Of a DNA stretch of 64,000 bases, positions 1 through 9,455 are shown one piece after another. Position 1 is the stretch's first letter. Each line of letters begins with the position of its first letter. The DNA is taken from positions 1-64,000 of the forward strand of contig WNNJ02002254.1 in NCBI GenBank assembly GCA_012934845.2. Reading direction: 5' to 3'. The notes beneath the pieces were generated by a model. That model worked only from the letters and a program-made list of their open reading frames with translations, did no database searches and was not told where the DNA came from. The position numbers and the translations under genes are program-made. This stretch comes from Pomphorhynchus laevis (taxonomy: Eukaryota; Acanthocephala; Palaeacanthocephala; Echinorhynchida; Pomphorhynchidae).

Positions 1-608
1 TGTAAACGTAACGTGGGAAACTGAATGTGATCGAGTAGATCGATCAATGTTAATATTATTCATTATTTAATATTATTCAATATTTGTGTATTAATTCTGT
101 CGATTCTTAAAAATAATACATATTTAATTAAAAGTCTTATTGATATAAATGTCATCAGTTCAATAAAATATAATCATCAGTTCAATAAATCAATATCAAT
201 CGTTATCAATCGTTATCATTATCAATTAATGATAATCGCTCTATTATCAATCGTATTGATATTGGAGCATTTGAAAAATATAATTATACAAATCAAATAT
301 AGACGATTATTAAGAATCACAAATAGAGCATGTCAGTATAACGATTTGTCACTAATTAGATTTGAAAAAAATAATTAAATTATTGCTTATGTAAGTGTCT
401 ATAAAATAATATTATCAAAAATATTTTTTTATTTTAAAAAGAAGTTTATTTATAAATAAATTAAATTTTAATTAATTAAATAAACTAATTTTTATTTCAT
501 AAAATAAATTAAAATTTTGTTAATATTACTAATTTTTATTTCATAAAATAAGCATTTAATTATTAAAAATCAGAAAATAAAAATTTATTAATATTAATAA
601 ATATATTA
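1..608. other. AT-rich intronic stretch, no gene seen
   Basis: Low-complexity A/T sequence with short AATATT-type repeats. I see no coding exon here. If the TBC1D20-like gene continues, this is part of its next intron. Confidence 0.6.
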
Positions 609-645
609 ATCTGGCACTGATGAGTCATTGTGATGACGAAACGGC
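609..645 (+). ncRNA. Partial hammerhead ribozyme (5' part missing)
   Basis: CTGATGAG at 617-624 is followed by a 5-bp stem II and GAAACGGC. The copy begins inside the 3' strand of stem I, so the cleavage-site strand is absent and this copy cannot cut itself. Confidence 0.55.
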
Positions 646-881
646 AGTCGTCATTCTTTCGCGTCGGGCTTATATGTATTACAAGAAATTCACGCAGAAT
701 GCTATCAATTGAGTAAATTCATATCGAAGTAAGTCGATATATAGATACCTTGCGCTGGCTTTTGCCAGTGCTTTTTAGCTAATGATCCTATTTGGTGAAG
801 CTGTAATACTGATTTAGCACTCTATGATGATGTTACTAGAAAATTTTCTAATACATCATTCACATGATTCATTTGTTGGTT

Positions 882-958
882 GCCGTCTACTAGTCCACCT
901 CTGCATCCAGTAGTGGGAGGGATCTGGCACTGATGAGTCATTGCGATGACGAAACGGC
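882..958 (+). ncRNA. Type III hammerhead ribozyme
   Basis: GCCGTC at 882-887 pairs with ACGGC at the 3' end to give a 5-bp stem III, with predicted cleavage after C887. Stem I pairs TACTAGTCC just after the site with GGATCTGGCA just before the core, with one A-C mismatch, one G-U pair and a bulged U. CTGATGAG lies at 930-937. Stem II is GTCAT/ATGAC closed by a TGCG loop, and GAAA is at 951-954. The layout (stem III open, stem I closed by a long loop) is that of the schistosome SINE-type hammerhead. All core bases are present; stem I is the weakest part. Confidence 0.65.
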
Positions 959-1256
959 AGTCGTCATTCTTTCGCGTCGGGCTTATATGTATTACAAGAA
1001 ATTCACGTGAAATGCTATCAATTGAGTAAATTAATAAATATTAATAAATATTAGTCGGTAACACCAATTTTAACAAAAACTGGCGAAATTAGAGACATAC
1101 TTGATAGTAGTGAAGATTTGAGTGCCGATTGAGAACCGCGCAAATCAATGAATTCAAACATGACTTAAATTGATTTTCTTCAATATCACAGCTAATGCAA
1201 TTCAAGTCTATAAATCAGAAGAATTTTGGTTTTAGGATGCTAAAATATGTACTTAC

Positions 1257-1325
1257 AATAGGATATTCTTTTATGAGTTCGTTCAACGTCAATGTAAATT
1301 TGTTCCTTACATTTTGGACTAATTA
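1257..1325 (-). CDS. TBC1D20-like RabGAP, third coding exon
   Basis: This is a 69-bp candidate exon. It follows an acceptor TTATTTAG (AG at 1326-1327) and ends at a GTAAGT donor whose first base is 1256. It takes two bases to complete the codon left open by the exon ending at 9285, then reads 22 codons and leaves one base. The peptide contains EQIYIDVERTHKRIS, which matches the TBC1D20 segment after the first TBC motif (QVLLDVRRSLRRF in the human protein, from memory). Phase fit with the preceding exon and position in the protein both agree, which makes this tiny exon credible. The next exon was not found in the remaining 1250 bases. The intron between this exon and 9285 would be about 8 kb. 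Confidence 0.7.
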
Positions 1326-1860
1326 CTAAATAATATTAAAGTGCTAATGTTGAGACGCCTACGAGCAGACATTTGTGAAGAGTTTATAGCAATTATCTAT
1401 TAGCAAACCAAACTAGAGCAAAGCAAAACACAGGTTCAAGACAATATTTCTAAGTTTTGATCTGAAAATCAGATCAAATTTTTAGTTATTATCATAGAAA
1501 ACTCATTTAATATTTTATATTTTGTAAATCAATATTTACTTAATATAAATCCAAATCACTAAAACTTAAAAGAAATAGCAAATAATATAACAATACGGTA
1601 AATTAATAAATGATTAACAATCAATAGTTAAAAAATTTAATAGTTTAAAGTTAGAATAAACAAAATAAAATTAAGTAGAATAAATAATTTATTTTAATTT
1701 AATTGTTTAATCAAGGAAGAATAAAGTTTAAAAATTAGTAGAATAAATAATAATTTATTAAAAATTACTGATTATTTATTAAATAATTAAAAATTACATT
1801 TTATTAACAAATATTTTAATTTAAATAAGGCATTAACAATTAAAACATAGATCTATTTTA
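1326..1860. other. AT-rich intron, nothing recognised
   Basis: Mostly A/T with short direct repeats around 1690-1790. No exon, RNA gene or recognisable element seen. Confidence 0.55.
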
Positions 1861-1958
1861 TGACATTGGATTAGGCGTTTGAAGCCTAATCCGATGTCAT
1901 TTTATTAGGCGTTTAAAGCCTAATCCGATGTCATTTTATTAGGCGTTTGAGGCCTAAT
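1861..1958 (+). repeat. 34-bp tandem repeat of hairpin units
   Basis: ATTAGGC-GTTTGAA-GCCTAAT recurs with starts at 1871, 1905 and 1939, a 34-bp period. Each unit is an inverted repeat. The first one extends outward through GACATTGG and CCGATGTC to a stem of about 15 bp with one mismatch. Confidence 0.75.
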
Positions 1959-1989
1959 ATTTAAAATATTTAAATATTTTAAATTAATA

Positions 1990-2545
1990 AAATAAATAGA
2001 TGGCGAAGGAGTTAGTAAGCAAACAGATGACCAAGATAGCTTGGAAAATATTTTGTCGTTTGTTGATGGTCTATGTATAACAGCAGTCTGAGTCGACTGA
2101 GATACATCATTAATATCATTTATTGAGCACAAATCTGTTTCGTTAACCTTCAGAACGTCTCCACCGTTTGAGTGGTCATGTTTCATTAGCTTACCTACGA
2201 GGGCAGCACAACAGAAGCCGCAGAGGAAATTCCGTCTTGAAACGTTGTCTTCGTCAGTGAAAGGAATGGTAACGTGAGTCCAAACATTGCAGTGCTTATT
2301 GTCGCATCCAATTTGCTTTTCGATGTAAGCTTCCTTGACGGACTTGAGTTGATGGCCGACATTTTTAGTTAGCTTTGTCTTTGCCATTATTATATGTCAA
2401 TGAAAATTGAAAATGTGTTTTCGTTGTCGTTAAAACTCGTTGTAGGTCTGTGATACAATTTATATTTTGTATGTGTTCATATCAGGAAAGTTTTTATACG
2501 GTGGCTCAACCCGCGAGGGTAGCGAGCAAAACTCACAGGAAAATT
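1990..2545 (-). pseudogene. LINE ORF1 N-terminal fragment with 5' UTR
   Basis: On the minus strand an ATG at 2387 opens a frame with the ORF1 zinc finger of this LINE group: C-x4-C, then W, then FLCGFC. This is the same C..C..W..F.C..C half-PHD pattern as in the intact element at 47249. Upstream, the sequence around 2500-2530 reads GCTCGCTACCCTCGCGGGTT and matches the 5' UTR of the intact copy (GCTCGCTACGCTCGCGGATT near 47205), so the 5' end of the element is present. After about 110 codons the frame runs into unrelated A/T-rich sequence and the rest of ORF1, ORF2 and the 3' end are missing. A LINE fragment that keeps its 5' end but lacks the 3' end is unusual and implies later deletion. Confidence 0.7.
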
Positions 2546-3000
2546 GTAAGTAGTTAATTATAATCAAGAATGCTTAAATACAGTTAGTATGCAAGTCGTA
2601 AGTCTAAACGACTAATTTTAAATATTTTAAATTAATAAAATTAATAATAAATTATTATTAAAAAACGTTAATTATTTAGCAATTATATTGATTAAAAATT
2701 AAATCGAGTCACGTAAATTACAAATCGATTACTGGATAATGAATGGTAATCATGAGGTATATACATATACGAACTTTCTATTGAAAGATCGTAATCGTCT
2801 ATTCGTATTATTTTTTAAGTAGTTTCCTCTTACATGTATAGCATATAGGAAATCAGCAAGGTTTCCGTCATACGTGAATGTTCGGTTAGCATTGCCTTCA
2901 TGTTTTTAATTGATTTTCAACGATTACTATAAACAATTCTTTGATGATCTAACGAGTCTGGACTATCATGCGACATCGCCAAGTTTCTGTTTATTTTTTT
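2546..3000. other. AT-rich stretch, nothing recognised
   Basis: No open reading frame, splice-flanked exon or known repeat seen here. Confidence 0.5.
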
Positions 3001-3502
3001 AAATTTATTCAGCTTTTCGTTTAATGCTTAATCTTGGACGAAAGATGAATTAATTAGTTCAAACACTTATATAATGCACTCCGTTATTATTAAAATTAAT
3101 TTATACGGAAAGATTATCTTAAATGAGGTTCTAAAAATACTCTTTTTCTTGTTTTTTTATGATGGTAACAGAAGTTAGCGAAATATAAAAATTAAAAGTT
3201 TCTTATTTTTAATTCTCCTCCCAAAATTCAATAAAGAAAATAGATCATCAAATTCAAATATTTACAATAAAATTTTTATATTTTAAGATAAAAAGCTTTA
3301 TTATTAACTTTATTAATTTAAATTAATAAAGTTAATAATTTAAATTAATTATTAACTTTACTTAATTTAAATTTATTCGGCTTTTCGTTTAATGCTTAAT
3401 CTTGGACGAAAGATGAATTAATTAGTTCAAACACTTATATAATGCACTCCGTTATTATTAAAATTAATTTATACGGAAAGATTATCTTAAATGAGGTTCT
3501 AA
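3001..3502 (+). repeat. 134-bp direct repeat pair (3001-3134 and 3369-3502)
   Basis: The two copies are nearly identical, starting AAATTTATTC and ending GAGGTTCTAA. The left arm of an inverted repeat (from 3133) starts at the end of the first copy, and the second copy lies inside the inverted-repeat element. Confidence 0.8.
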
Positions 3503-4055
3503 GAAATGGTAACTCGTTATTAGTCAATTTATAAAAATTGACTTTTATTTTAAATTTCAATTTTTTATTAAAACTTGATATAAGTTATAAAAAATCTTAT
3601 AACAATTATTTATAATTATTTATTATCTAATTATTAAATTTTGATTTATTGATTTATATTAATAAACAATTAAAATATTAATTACAAAATATCAATTATT
3701 AATATTTTATATTATTATTTTTATTTATATAAAGCATCTCAAAAGATATAAAATGTTTTTTATGATCATTTGCATAAATATTTGTTTTAAATATTTAAGC
3801 ATCACAAATATTCTAATATTTTAACAAATATTAAATAAATATTAAATATTTAATAAAATATAAATATTAAATAAATAAAGTTAATAATAAAGCTTTTTAT
3901 CTTAAAATATAAAAATTTTATTGTAAATATTTGAATTTGATGATCTATTTTCTTTATTGAATTTTGGGAGGAGAATTAAAAATAAGAAACTTTTAATTTT
4001 TATATTTCGCTAACTTCTGTTACCATCATAAAAAAACAAGAAAAAGAGTATTTTT
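3133..4055. mobile_element. Long inverted-repeat (foldback/MITE-like) element
   Basis: 3133-3314 is the reverse complement of 3874-4055 over about 182 bp, with outer ends AAAAATACTC and GAGTATTTTT. The interior holds the second copy of the 134-bp direct repeat and A/T-rich filler, with no transposase. Each arm contains TGATGGTAACAGAAGTTAGC followed by GAAAT, a hairpin plus GAAA that resembles a degenerate hammerhead core. The same motif recurs in the hairpin element at 45727. Confidence 0.75.
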
Positions 4056-4334
4056 TCTTGAAAGATTAGGAAATTTAAAAATTTGATAAATATTAAATTA
4101 TTAAAAATATAAAATAATTGTTATATAAGATTTTTTATCATTTAAATCAAGTTAAAATAAAAATTGAAATTTAAAATAAAAGTCATTTTTATGAATTGAC
4201 TAATTAACACGATGTATAAGAATAAGAATTAGAGGTCATCAGGAGGAACTGCTATGCTATCAGGTTTTCGGTTTTTAATAAAAATAGTACATGATGAATA
4301 CATAATGAATTTTATATAAGTCGTTATACATAGA

Positions 4335-4721
4335 TTAGATTTTTTTAATTTCCGTTAATAGCAGAAATCCTTCAAATAACATGTTTTAAATAAACGCATT
4401 TCTTCATTTTAGTGAAGAAAAATAAATTGATATTTTTGAAATAATGTTAATCATCATTCTAAATAAATAGAGAGACAAATAAATCAAATCAGATAACTGA
4501 GTCTACATATTTAATATAATTATAAAATAAACAAAACATAATAATGCTAAATCAAAATTTAATAATTAAATAATAAAATTAATAATTGTTTTTAGATTTT
4601 CTATAATTTAAATCAAGTTAAAAAAATGAAATTTAAAATAAACGTCATTTTTATGAATTGACTAATAAATAACAGACGATGTATAAGAATAAGGATTAGA
4701 GGTCATCAGGAGGAACTGCTA
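4335..4721 (+). repeat. Dispersed A/T-rich repeat Z, copy 1
   Basis: The segment running from GCAGAAATCCTTCAAATAAC to GAGGTCATCAGGAGGAACTG recurs at 40090-40400 and 40530-40715, and inverted at 6205-6480. Shorter pieces lie near 7860, 8120, 8405 and 11840. It usually adjoins Penelope-like RT fragments, so it is probably a non-coding end of that element. Confidence 0.6.
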
Positions 4722-4852
4722 TATTTCAAACTAGGTTACTATAAAAATAACATCAAGCAGAAAATAGTAAAATATATAAATCAACACAATAATATAAAGA
4801 ATAAATTTAAACTCTTAAGTGGCAAATTTTTATGGATGGATAATAAATAATA
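4722..4852 (+). pseudogene. Penelope-like RT fragment (C-terminal piece)
   Basis: This fragment encodes a tail that reads like YFKLGYYKNNIKQKIVK and ends in GKFLWMD. It recurs at 5890, 6700 and, inverted, at 11110-11560. I take it to be the region after the RT domain of a Penelope-like retroelement. Clade uncertain; broken. Confidence 0.45.
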
Positions 4853-5239
4853 TACTTTGCATTAGAATAAGATACTAGATAGTTATTTCAGAGGAAATAC
4901 ATCATTAGCATGTAATATATATAAATATAATTATATATAAATATATATAAATCATATTTTTCACATCATATTCCGATACCCGCAGAAAATTACCTGTTAA
5001 CAATTTGCAACTTAATGCAACAATATGTAACGATATTGGCTATCTTCAAAATCATTTAAATAAATTATAGTTACAAATTATGTTACATAATTTGTTAAGA
5101 TATGCTTGATTAACTGTGTGCTGTGTGATTAAGTGTATTTTAACAGTAAATTTGCAAACCTCCAATTTCAATTATCGCGCACCATCGTCGGCTTAAATCT
5201 TAGATAACTCTACAACGAGTTAAAAGTAAATTCATTTAT
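4853..5239. other. A/T-rich stretch with a further RT scrap
   Basis: Around 5025-5075 there is a short, diverged copy of the RT tail (GCAACAATATGTAACGATAT). Nothing else is recognised. Confidence 0.4.
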
Positions 5240-5730
5240 AAAAAGGAAGACAATCCGTATTGTTTGTTTAATATATGATAATCTGTTATTGATAAGATAA
5301 ATCTTATCGATCAGATTAATCATCGAAAAGATTAGCCATTGATAAAATTAATCATCAATAATATTAAGCATCGATAAAATAATCTTCGATAAGATAAATC
5401 GTCGATAAGATAAATCGTCGATAAGATTAATAACCGATAAGATTAATCATCGATAAGAATAATCATCGATAAGATTAATCATTGATAAGATTAATCATCA
5501 ATAAAATTAATCAACCATAAGATTAATCATCGATAAAATTAATCATCGATAAGATCAATCATCGATTATATTAATAATCGATAAGATTATTCATCGATAA
5601 GATTAATCATCGCAAAATTGATCATCGATGAGATAAATCATCGATAAGATTAATCATTGATTAGCTTAATCTTCGATTAAATTAAAAATCGATAAGATTG
5701 ATTATCGATATTATTAGTCATCGATAGTTA
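5240..5730 (+). repeat. 16-bp GATAAGATTAATCATC minisatellite
   Basis: Roughly 25-30 imperfect copies of GATAAGATTAATCATC with many single-base variants. The motif ATCGATAAG recurs throughout. Not CRISPR-like: there are no unique spacers. Confidence 0.85.
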
Positions 5731-5889
5731 TGATTATTATAACCTTAACGTTATAAGGTTAACGTTAGCCGTAATCTTAAGGTTAACCTTAAAACGTTCT
5801 AACTTTAACATTATAATATATACATTAAATATAATATAATACATTAAATATAATAATTAAATATAATAAATTAAACATAATACATTAAA
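5731..5889. other. A/T-rich spacer
   Basis: Contains a short GTTAACGTT-type palindromic stretch followed by ATTAAATATAATA repeats. No gene seen. Confidence 0.4.
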
Positions 5890-6100
5890 TAATGAAATTT
5901 TAAGAATTGCAACAATATGTAATGATATTGGCTTTCTTCAAAATCATTTAAATAATTTAATAGATACATATTTTAAACTAGGTTACTATAAAAATAACAT
6001 CAAGCAGAAAATAGTAAAATATATAAATCAACACAATAATATTAAAAATAAATTTAAAATCATTAGCGGAAAATTTTTATGGATGGATGATAAATAATAT
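5890..6100 (+). pseudogene. Penelope-like RT fragment (C-terminal piece)
   Basis: This is the best-preserved plus-strand copy of the tail. It reads ILRIATICNDIGF, then NHLNNLIDTYFKLGY, then GKFLWMDDK and a stop. It corresponds to the post-RT helical region of GxPMG-type Penelope-like RTs. The upstream RT is absent here. Confidence 0.5.
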
Positions 6101-6204
6101 ACTTTGTATTAGAAAAAGATACTATATAATCAAATTTCATCAGATGAAATACGTCCTTAGCACGTATTTCACCCCGCTGCTATTTTAGGTCGAGGAATTA
6201 GTGG

Positions 6205-6480
6205 CCGAAACTTGATAGCATAGCAGTTCCTCCTGATGACCTCTAATTCTTATTATGAAACAACGTCTGTTATTTATTAGTCATTCACAAAAATGAGGTT
6301 TATTTTAAATTTCAATTTTTTATTTTAACTTGATTTAAATTATAAAAAATCTTATAACAATTATTTAATTTTATTATTTAATTATTAAATTTTGATTTAG
6401 CATTATTATGTTTTGTTTATTTTATAATCATATTAAATACGTAGAATCACTTAGCTGATTTGATTTATTTGATTTTTCAA
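6205..6480 (-). repeat. Dispersed repeat Z, inverted copy
   Basis: Reverse complement of the repeat at 4335-4721, from GCAGTTCCTCCTGATGACCT to the TTAGCTGATTTGATTTATTT end. Just after it, a ~100-bp segment (GATTTTTCAAATGTTGCTCA) is repeated twice, at about 6470 and 6575. Confidence 0.6.
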
Positions 6481-6696
6481 ATGTTGCTCAATACATTTAA
6501 AAATATACATTTAATAAATGTATTTTTGATAAAAACGTTCAAATTTAAAATGCATATAAAATAAATTGGTTTTATTTGATTTTTCAAATGTTGCTCAATA
6601 CATTTAAAAATATACATTTAACAAATGTATTTTTGATAAAAAAACGTTTAAGTTTCAAATATATGATATTTATATGATATAAAATATAATACATTA

Positions 6697-7090
6697 AATA
6701 ATGAAATTTTAAGAATTACAACAATATGTAATGATATTGGCTTTCTTCAAAATCATTTAAATAATTTAATAGATACATATTTTAAACTAGGTTACGATAA
6801 AAATACCACCAAACAAAAAATAGTAAAATAAAAAAATCGGCACATTTTATATTATATATAATTTTTATATTTTATATAAAAATTTATATAAATATATATT
6901 TTTTAAAAATATCTCTAAACTATATGATGTATTGATAATATATTTGTTTTCAACTTTAATATTTTTATCTAATGAGTTAACAAATTTATTCAGATAGGCT
7001 TATTCTTAATAAAACTAATACTGATGACAAAGAAGGTATATATCAAGATATTAACATTAAATTAGCAAAAATTAACTACTAGTAATTTAC
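6697..7090 (+). pseudogene. Penelope-like RT fragments
   Basis: 6697-6835 repeats the ILRI.TICNDIGF tail. 7000-7090 encodes LILNKTNTDDKEGIYQDINI, which matches the segment just after the catalytic YxDD in this RT type. The pieces are out of natural order, so the locus is rearranged. Broken. Confidence 0.45.
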
Positions 7091-7159
7091 ACCGTTATTA
7101 GTTATTCAAACTGATATCAATCTGCATCCAATATGGATCTCAAGTGACGGTATTCAAAC

Positions 7160-7478
7160 CAATACCGTCACAAATGTAACAGCACCGCCGCCTGGGATCC
7201 TCAGTATACCAGTAAATAAATTAGAGGTTTGATTAATCAGAACTGTCTATTATACCTATCTGATTTTCTCTATATATAGATAATTTCATGCTTCTACACT
7301 GCAAGACGGCGTACCGTTTCGGCTTTGAGAAGCCTCATCAGTTGCAGCAATGCAATGTATACACATGAAAAACATACTTTATATAGAATAAAGCAGAAAG
7401 AATTCACTATATGCTAATTGCATGACGTAGCTTGCGCTTTCGAAGTCAATTCAATGCAGTGAATTCTTTTCAATGTAA
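7160..7478 (-). repeat. Hammerhead repeat unit (retrozyme-like), minus orientation
   Basis: One unit of the ~344-bp family that forms the array at 34330-37690. It shares AGCACCGCCGCCTGGGATCC, TCTATATATAGA and the hammerhead block. It is joined head-to-head at about 7479 with a second unit in the opposite orientation. Confidence 0.75.
7297..7351 (-). ncRNA. Type I hammerhead ribozyme, best-preserved copy
   Basis: Read on the minus strand, stem I pairs CTGCAA just before the core with TTGCAG just after the cleavage site, 6 bp with no mismatch. The core is CTGATGAG. Stem II is GGCTT/AAGCC with a CTCA loop. GAAA is followed by a 3-bp stem III (CGG/CCG) with a TACG loop. The cleavage triplet is GTC, with the predicted cut between plus-strand positions 7304 and 7305. 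A very short stem III is characteristic of the minimal type I hammerheads in Penelope-like elements and animal retrozymes. All conserved core positions are present. It lies in sense orientation in an intron of the TBC1D20-like gene. Confidence 0.85.
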
Positions 7479-7850
7479 TCAAACCTCTAATTTATTTACT
7501 GGCCCTCTGAGTATCCCAGGCGGCGGTTCTGTTTCCTTTGTAATTAATTATATTGGTCATTTAGTGATCTCGCTGATGTCTATTACATTGAAAAGAATTC
7601 ACTTCATTGCATTGACTTCGAAAGCGCAAGCTACGTTATACAATTAGCATATAGTGAAATCTTTCTGCTTTAATCTATATATAGTATGTTTTTCATGTGT
7701 ATACACTGTATTGCTGCAACTAATGAGGCTTCTCAATGCCGAAACGGTACTCCGTCTTGCAGTGTAGAAGCATGAAATTCTCTATATATAGAGAAAAGCA
7801 GATAGGTATAATAGACAGTTCTGGTTGAATCAAACCTATTATATATATTC
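7479..7850 (+). repeat. Hammerhead repeat unit, plus orientation
   Basis: This is the inverted partner of 7160-7478. Together they make a near-palindrome about 690 bp long, centred near 7479. Open frames in this stretch are incidental to the repeat. Confidence 0.7.
7713..7770 (+). ncRNA. Decayed type I hammerhead
   Basis: Same layout as the copy at 7297, but the core reads CTAATGAG and stem II is weakened, so activity is unlikely. GAAACGG, CCGTC and TTGCAGTG are retained. Confidence 0.7.
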
Positions 7851-9284
7851 TTCGACCATATTTGGTTGAGGAATAGGGACCAAAATCTGATAACATAGCA
7901 GTTCCTAATGATGACCTCAAATCTTTTTTCGTTCCTGCACTATGACTCCTTCACAATCCCTCAACATTTTTTAAACTTACAATTCTATCATGCTTTCTCA
8001 ACTGACTATATTTTTCGTTGTTCCACTACGTCTTGCCACATTTCACTCATATACTTTCTTCAATTTCATCAATAGATTAATTTTACATTGTATTTTACAT
8101 TGTTAAGGTCGCTACTATGTTGAGACGATGAATATGAGATGATACCTAATAATATAGCAGTTTTTTCTGATGACCACTATTTCTTATTCGAATAAATCGT
8201 TTATAATTTATTAGTCAATTCATAAAAATTGACTTAAATTTTAAATTTTAACTTAATATAAATATAGATTGTATAGAATATTTTAAATAGTTGATAATGA
8301 TCAACTATTGATCATTATAGTTGATTATATATAGTTCAATATAGTATAATAATATATAACCAATATAATCAACTATAATCAATATAGTTGATTTACAACT
8401 AATGACCAACGAAACATAATAGCATAGCAGTTTCTCCTGATAATCTCTAATCCTTATTATACATCCTATGTTATTTATTAATCAATACATAAAAATTGAC
8501 TTTTACTTTAAATTTCTAATTTAAATTTTAACTTGAAAAATTAAATAATCTTTTATAATAATTAATTATTAGTTATCATTTATTATCACATTTTCAGAGA
8601 TGCCAGCATTATCAGAATCTCTAATCCTTATTGGTATTCAAAGAAATGATATAATACGGCTAATATTTTGTTTAATATATCAAATACATGGAGTAAAGAA
8701 TACCCCTCAATATATTATGATCACCAAATATATAATTGGTGATAGTGATTGATATATAACTACCATATATAATATTGTATATATATTACTATACATACTA
8801 CTATATATAATATCGGGTAGTGATGATCAACTATTGGCTTAAAATTATTATAGATAAAATTACCATTTAATAAAATTAACATTCTTACATTCAAAATTAA
8901 ATAAATTTATTAAATGATAATCAAATTTATTAATTGTTTTTATGAAATAATAACTAAGAATTTCACTTATTCTAGAATAACTGAGGCAGAATTAAATTAG
9001 TTTAATTTTATTAAATTTAACTAATTTCTAAAATTTATAAATTAAATTTAAAACAATTTATGTAATTAATTTAATTATATAAAATATATTGATGCTTTAT
9101 TGAAATAAAAATGAAGATTTTTAGTTATTCTAAAATAACTGACGCAGAATTAATGTAGTTAAAAATAATAAAATTTATCTTATTTTTAAATTTCAAAAAT
9201 TAAATTTTCCGATTTCTAATAATCGGAAACTTGTTGAGTAATTATTTTCATTTCGTTTAATTGAGTAGTCATTTGAAAACTTAC
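7851..9284. other. Intronic repeat scraps, no gene
   Basis: Short pieces of repeat Z occur at about 7855-7920, 8120-8240 and 8405-8540 (each with ATAGCAGTT and a following AATTGAC motif), between A/T-rich filler. The stretch 8690-8860 is TATATA-rich. No exon seen. Confidence 0.5.
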
Positions 9285-9455
9285 CTTCATGCATGGATTG
9301 ATAATCGGTGTTGTTTGCAATTATTAGAGGCCAGGCGTCTCTTCTTAACTCATTTGAAATGAGACCATTACGTTTAAAAACACACTGTTTAAGAAACAAA
9401 CGATTTTGATTACGAATAGCTTTTCTAATAAGATCTTCCTTCGAATAACCAATAT
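9285..9455 (-). CDS. TBC1D20-like RabGAP, second coding exon
   Basis: A 171-bp exon sits between an acceptor TTTTTACATAG (AG at 9456-9457) and a consensus donor GTAAGT (first base 9284). It enters with two bases of a codon and leaves with one. The peptide has FLKQCVFKRNGLISNELRRD followed by AWPLI. This matches the start of the TBC domain in TBC1D20 (human GGLLTDEIRRKVWPKLL, from memory), including the conserved R-x3-W-P. TBC1D20 is an ER/Golgi-linked GAP for Rab1 and Rab18. The catalytic Arg and Gln fingers would lie in exons further downstream, outside the window. No stop or frameshift is seen in the exon. It could be another TBC protein, but the spacing favours TBC1D20. Confidence 0.82.

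Larger units (their letters stand above)
609..1032 (+). repeat. 313-bp hammerhead-bearing unit, about 1.35 tandem copies
   Basis: The sequence from 609 to 719 recurs almost exactly at 922-1032, an offset of 313 bp, so one full unit is followed by a partial second one. The flanks on both sides are similar AATAAATATTAATA-rich sequence, compatible with a target-site duplication. Each copy has a hammerhead core (CTGATGAG, a GTCAT/ATGAC hairpin, then GAAACGGC). Only the second copy also has the upstream GCCGTC needed for a complete ribozyme. A more-than-monomer, less-than-dimer layout is typical of SINE-like and retrozyme elements copied from multimeric or circular ribozyme RNA. I see no Pol III A or B box and no ORF. 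Confidence 0.7.

Noticed and set aside
1040-1180. Minus-strand open stretch as the next TBC1D20-like exon
   Set aside because: No resemblance to the expected TBC segment and no suitable splice sites in phase.
5240-5730. Regularly spaced repeats suggesting a CRISPR array
   Set aside because: Units are contiguous, imperfect and have no unique spacers; the context is eukaryotic.
7432-7647. Open frame of 71 codons
   Set aside because: Lies entirely within the hammerhead repeat palindrome and has no protein-like pattern; similar frames appear in each unit of the array.
4227-8480. CTGATGACC in repeat Z (GCAGTTCCTCCTGATGACCT) as another hammerhead
   Set aside because: No hairpin plus GAAA follows within the required distance, and other copies read CTGGTGACC or CTGATAATC.
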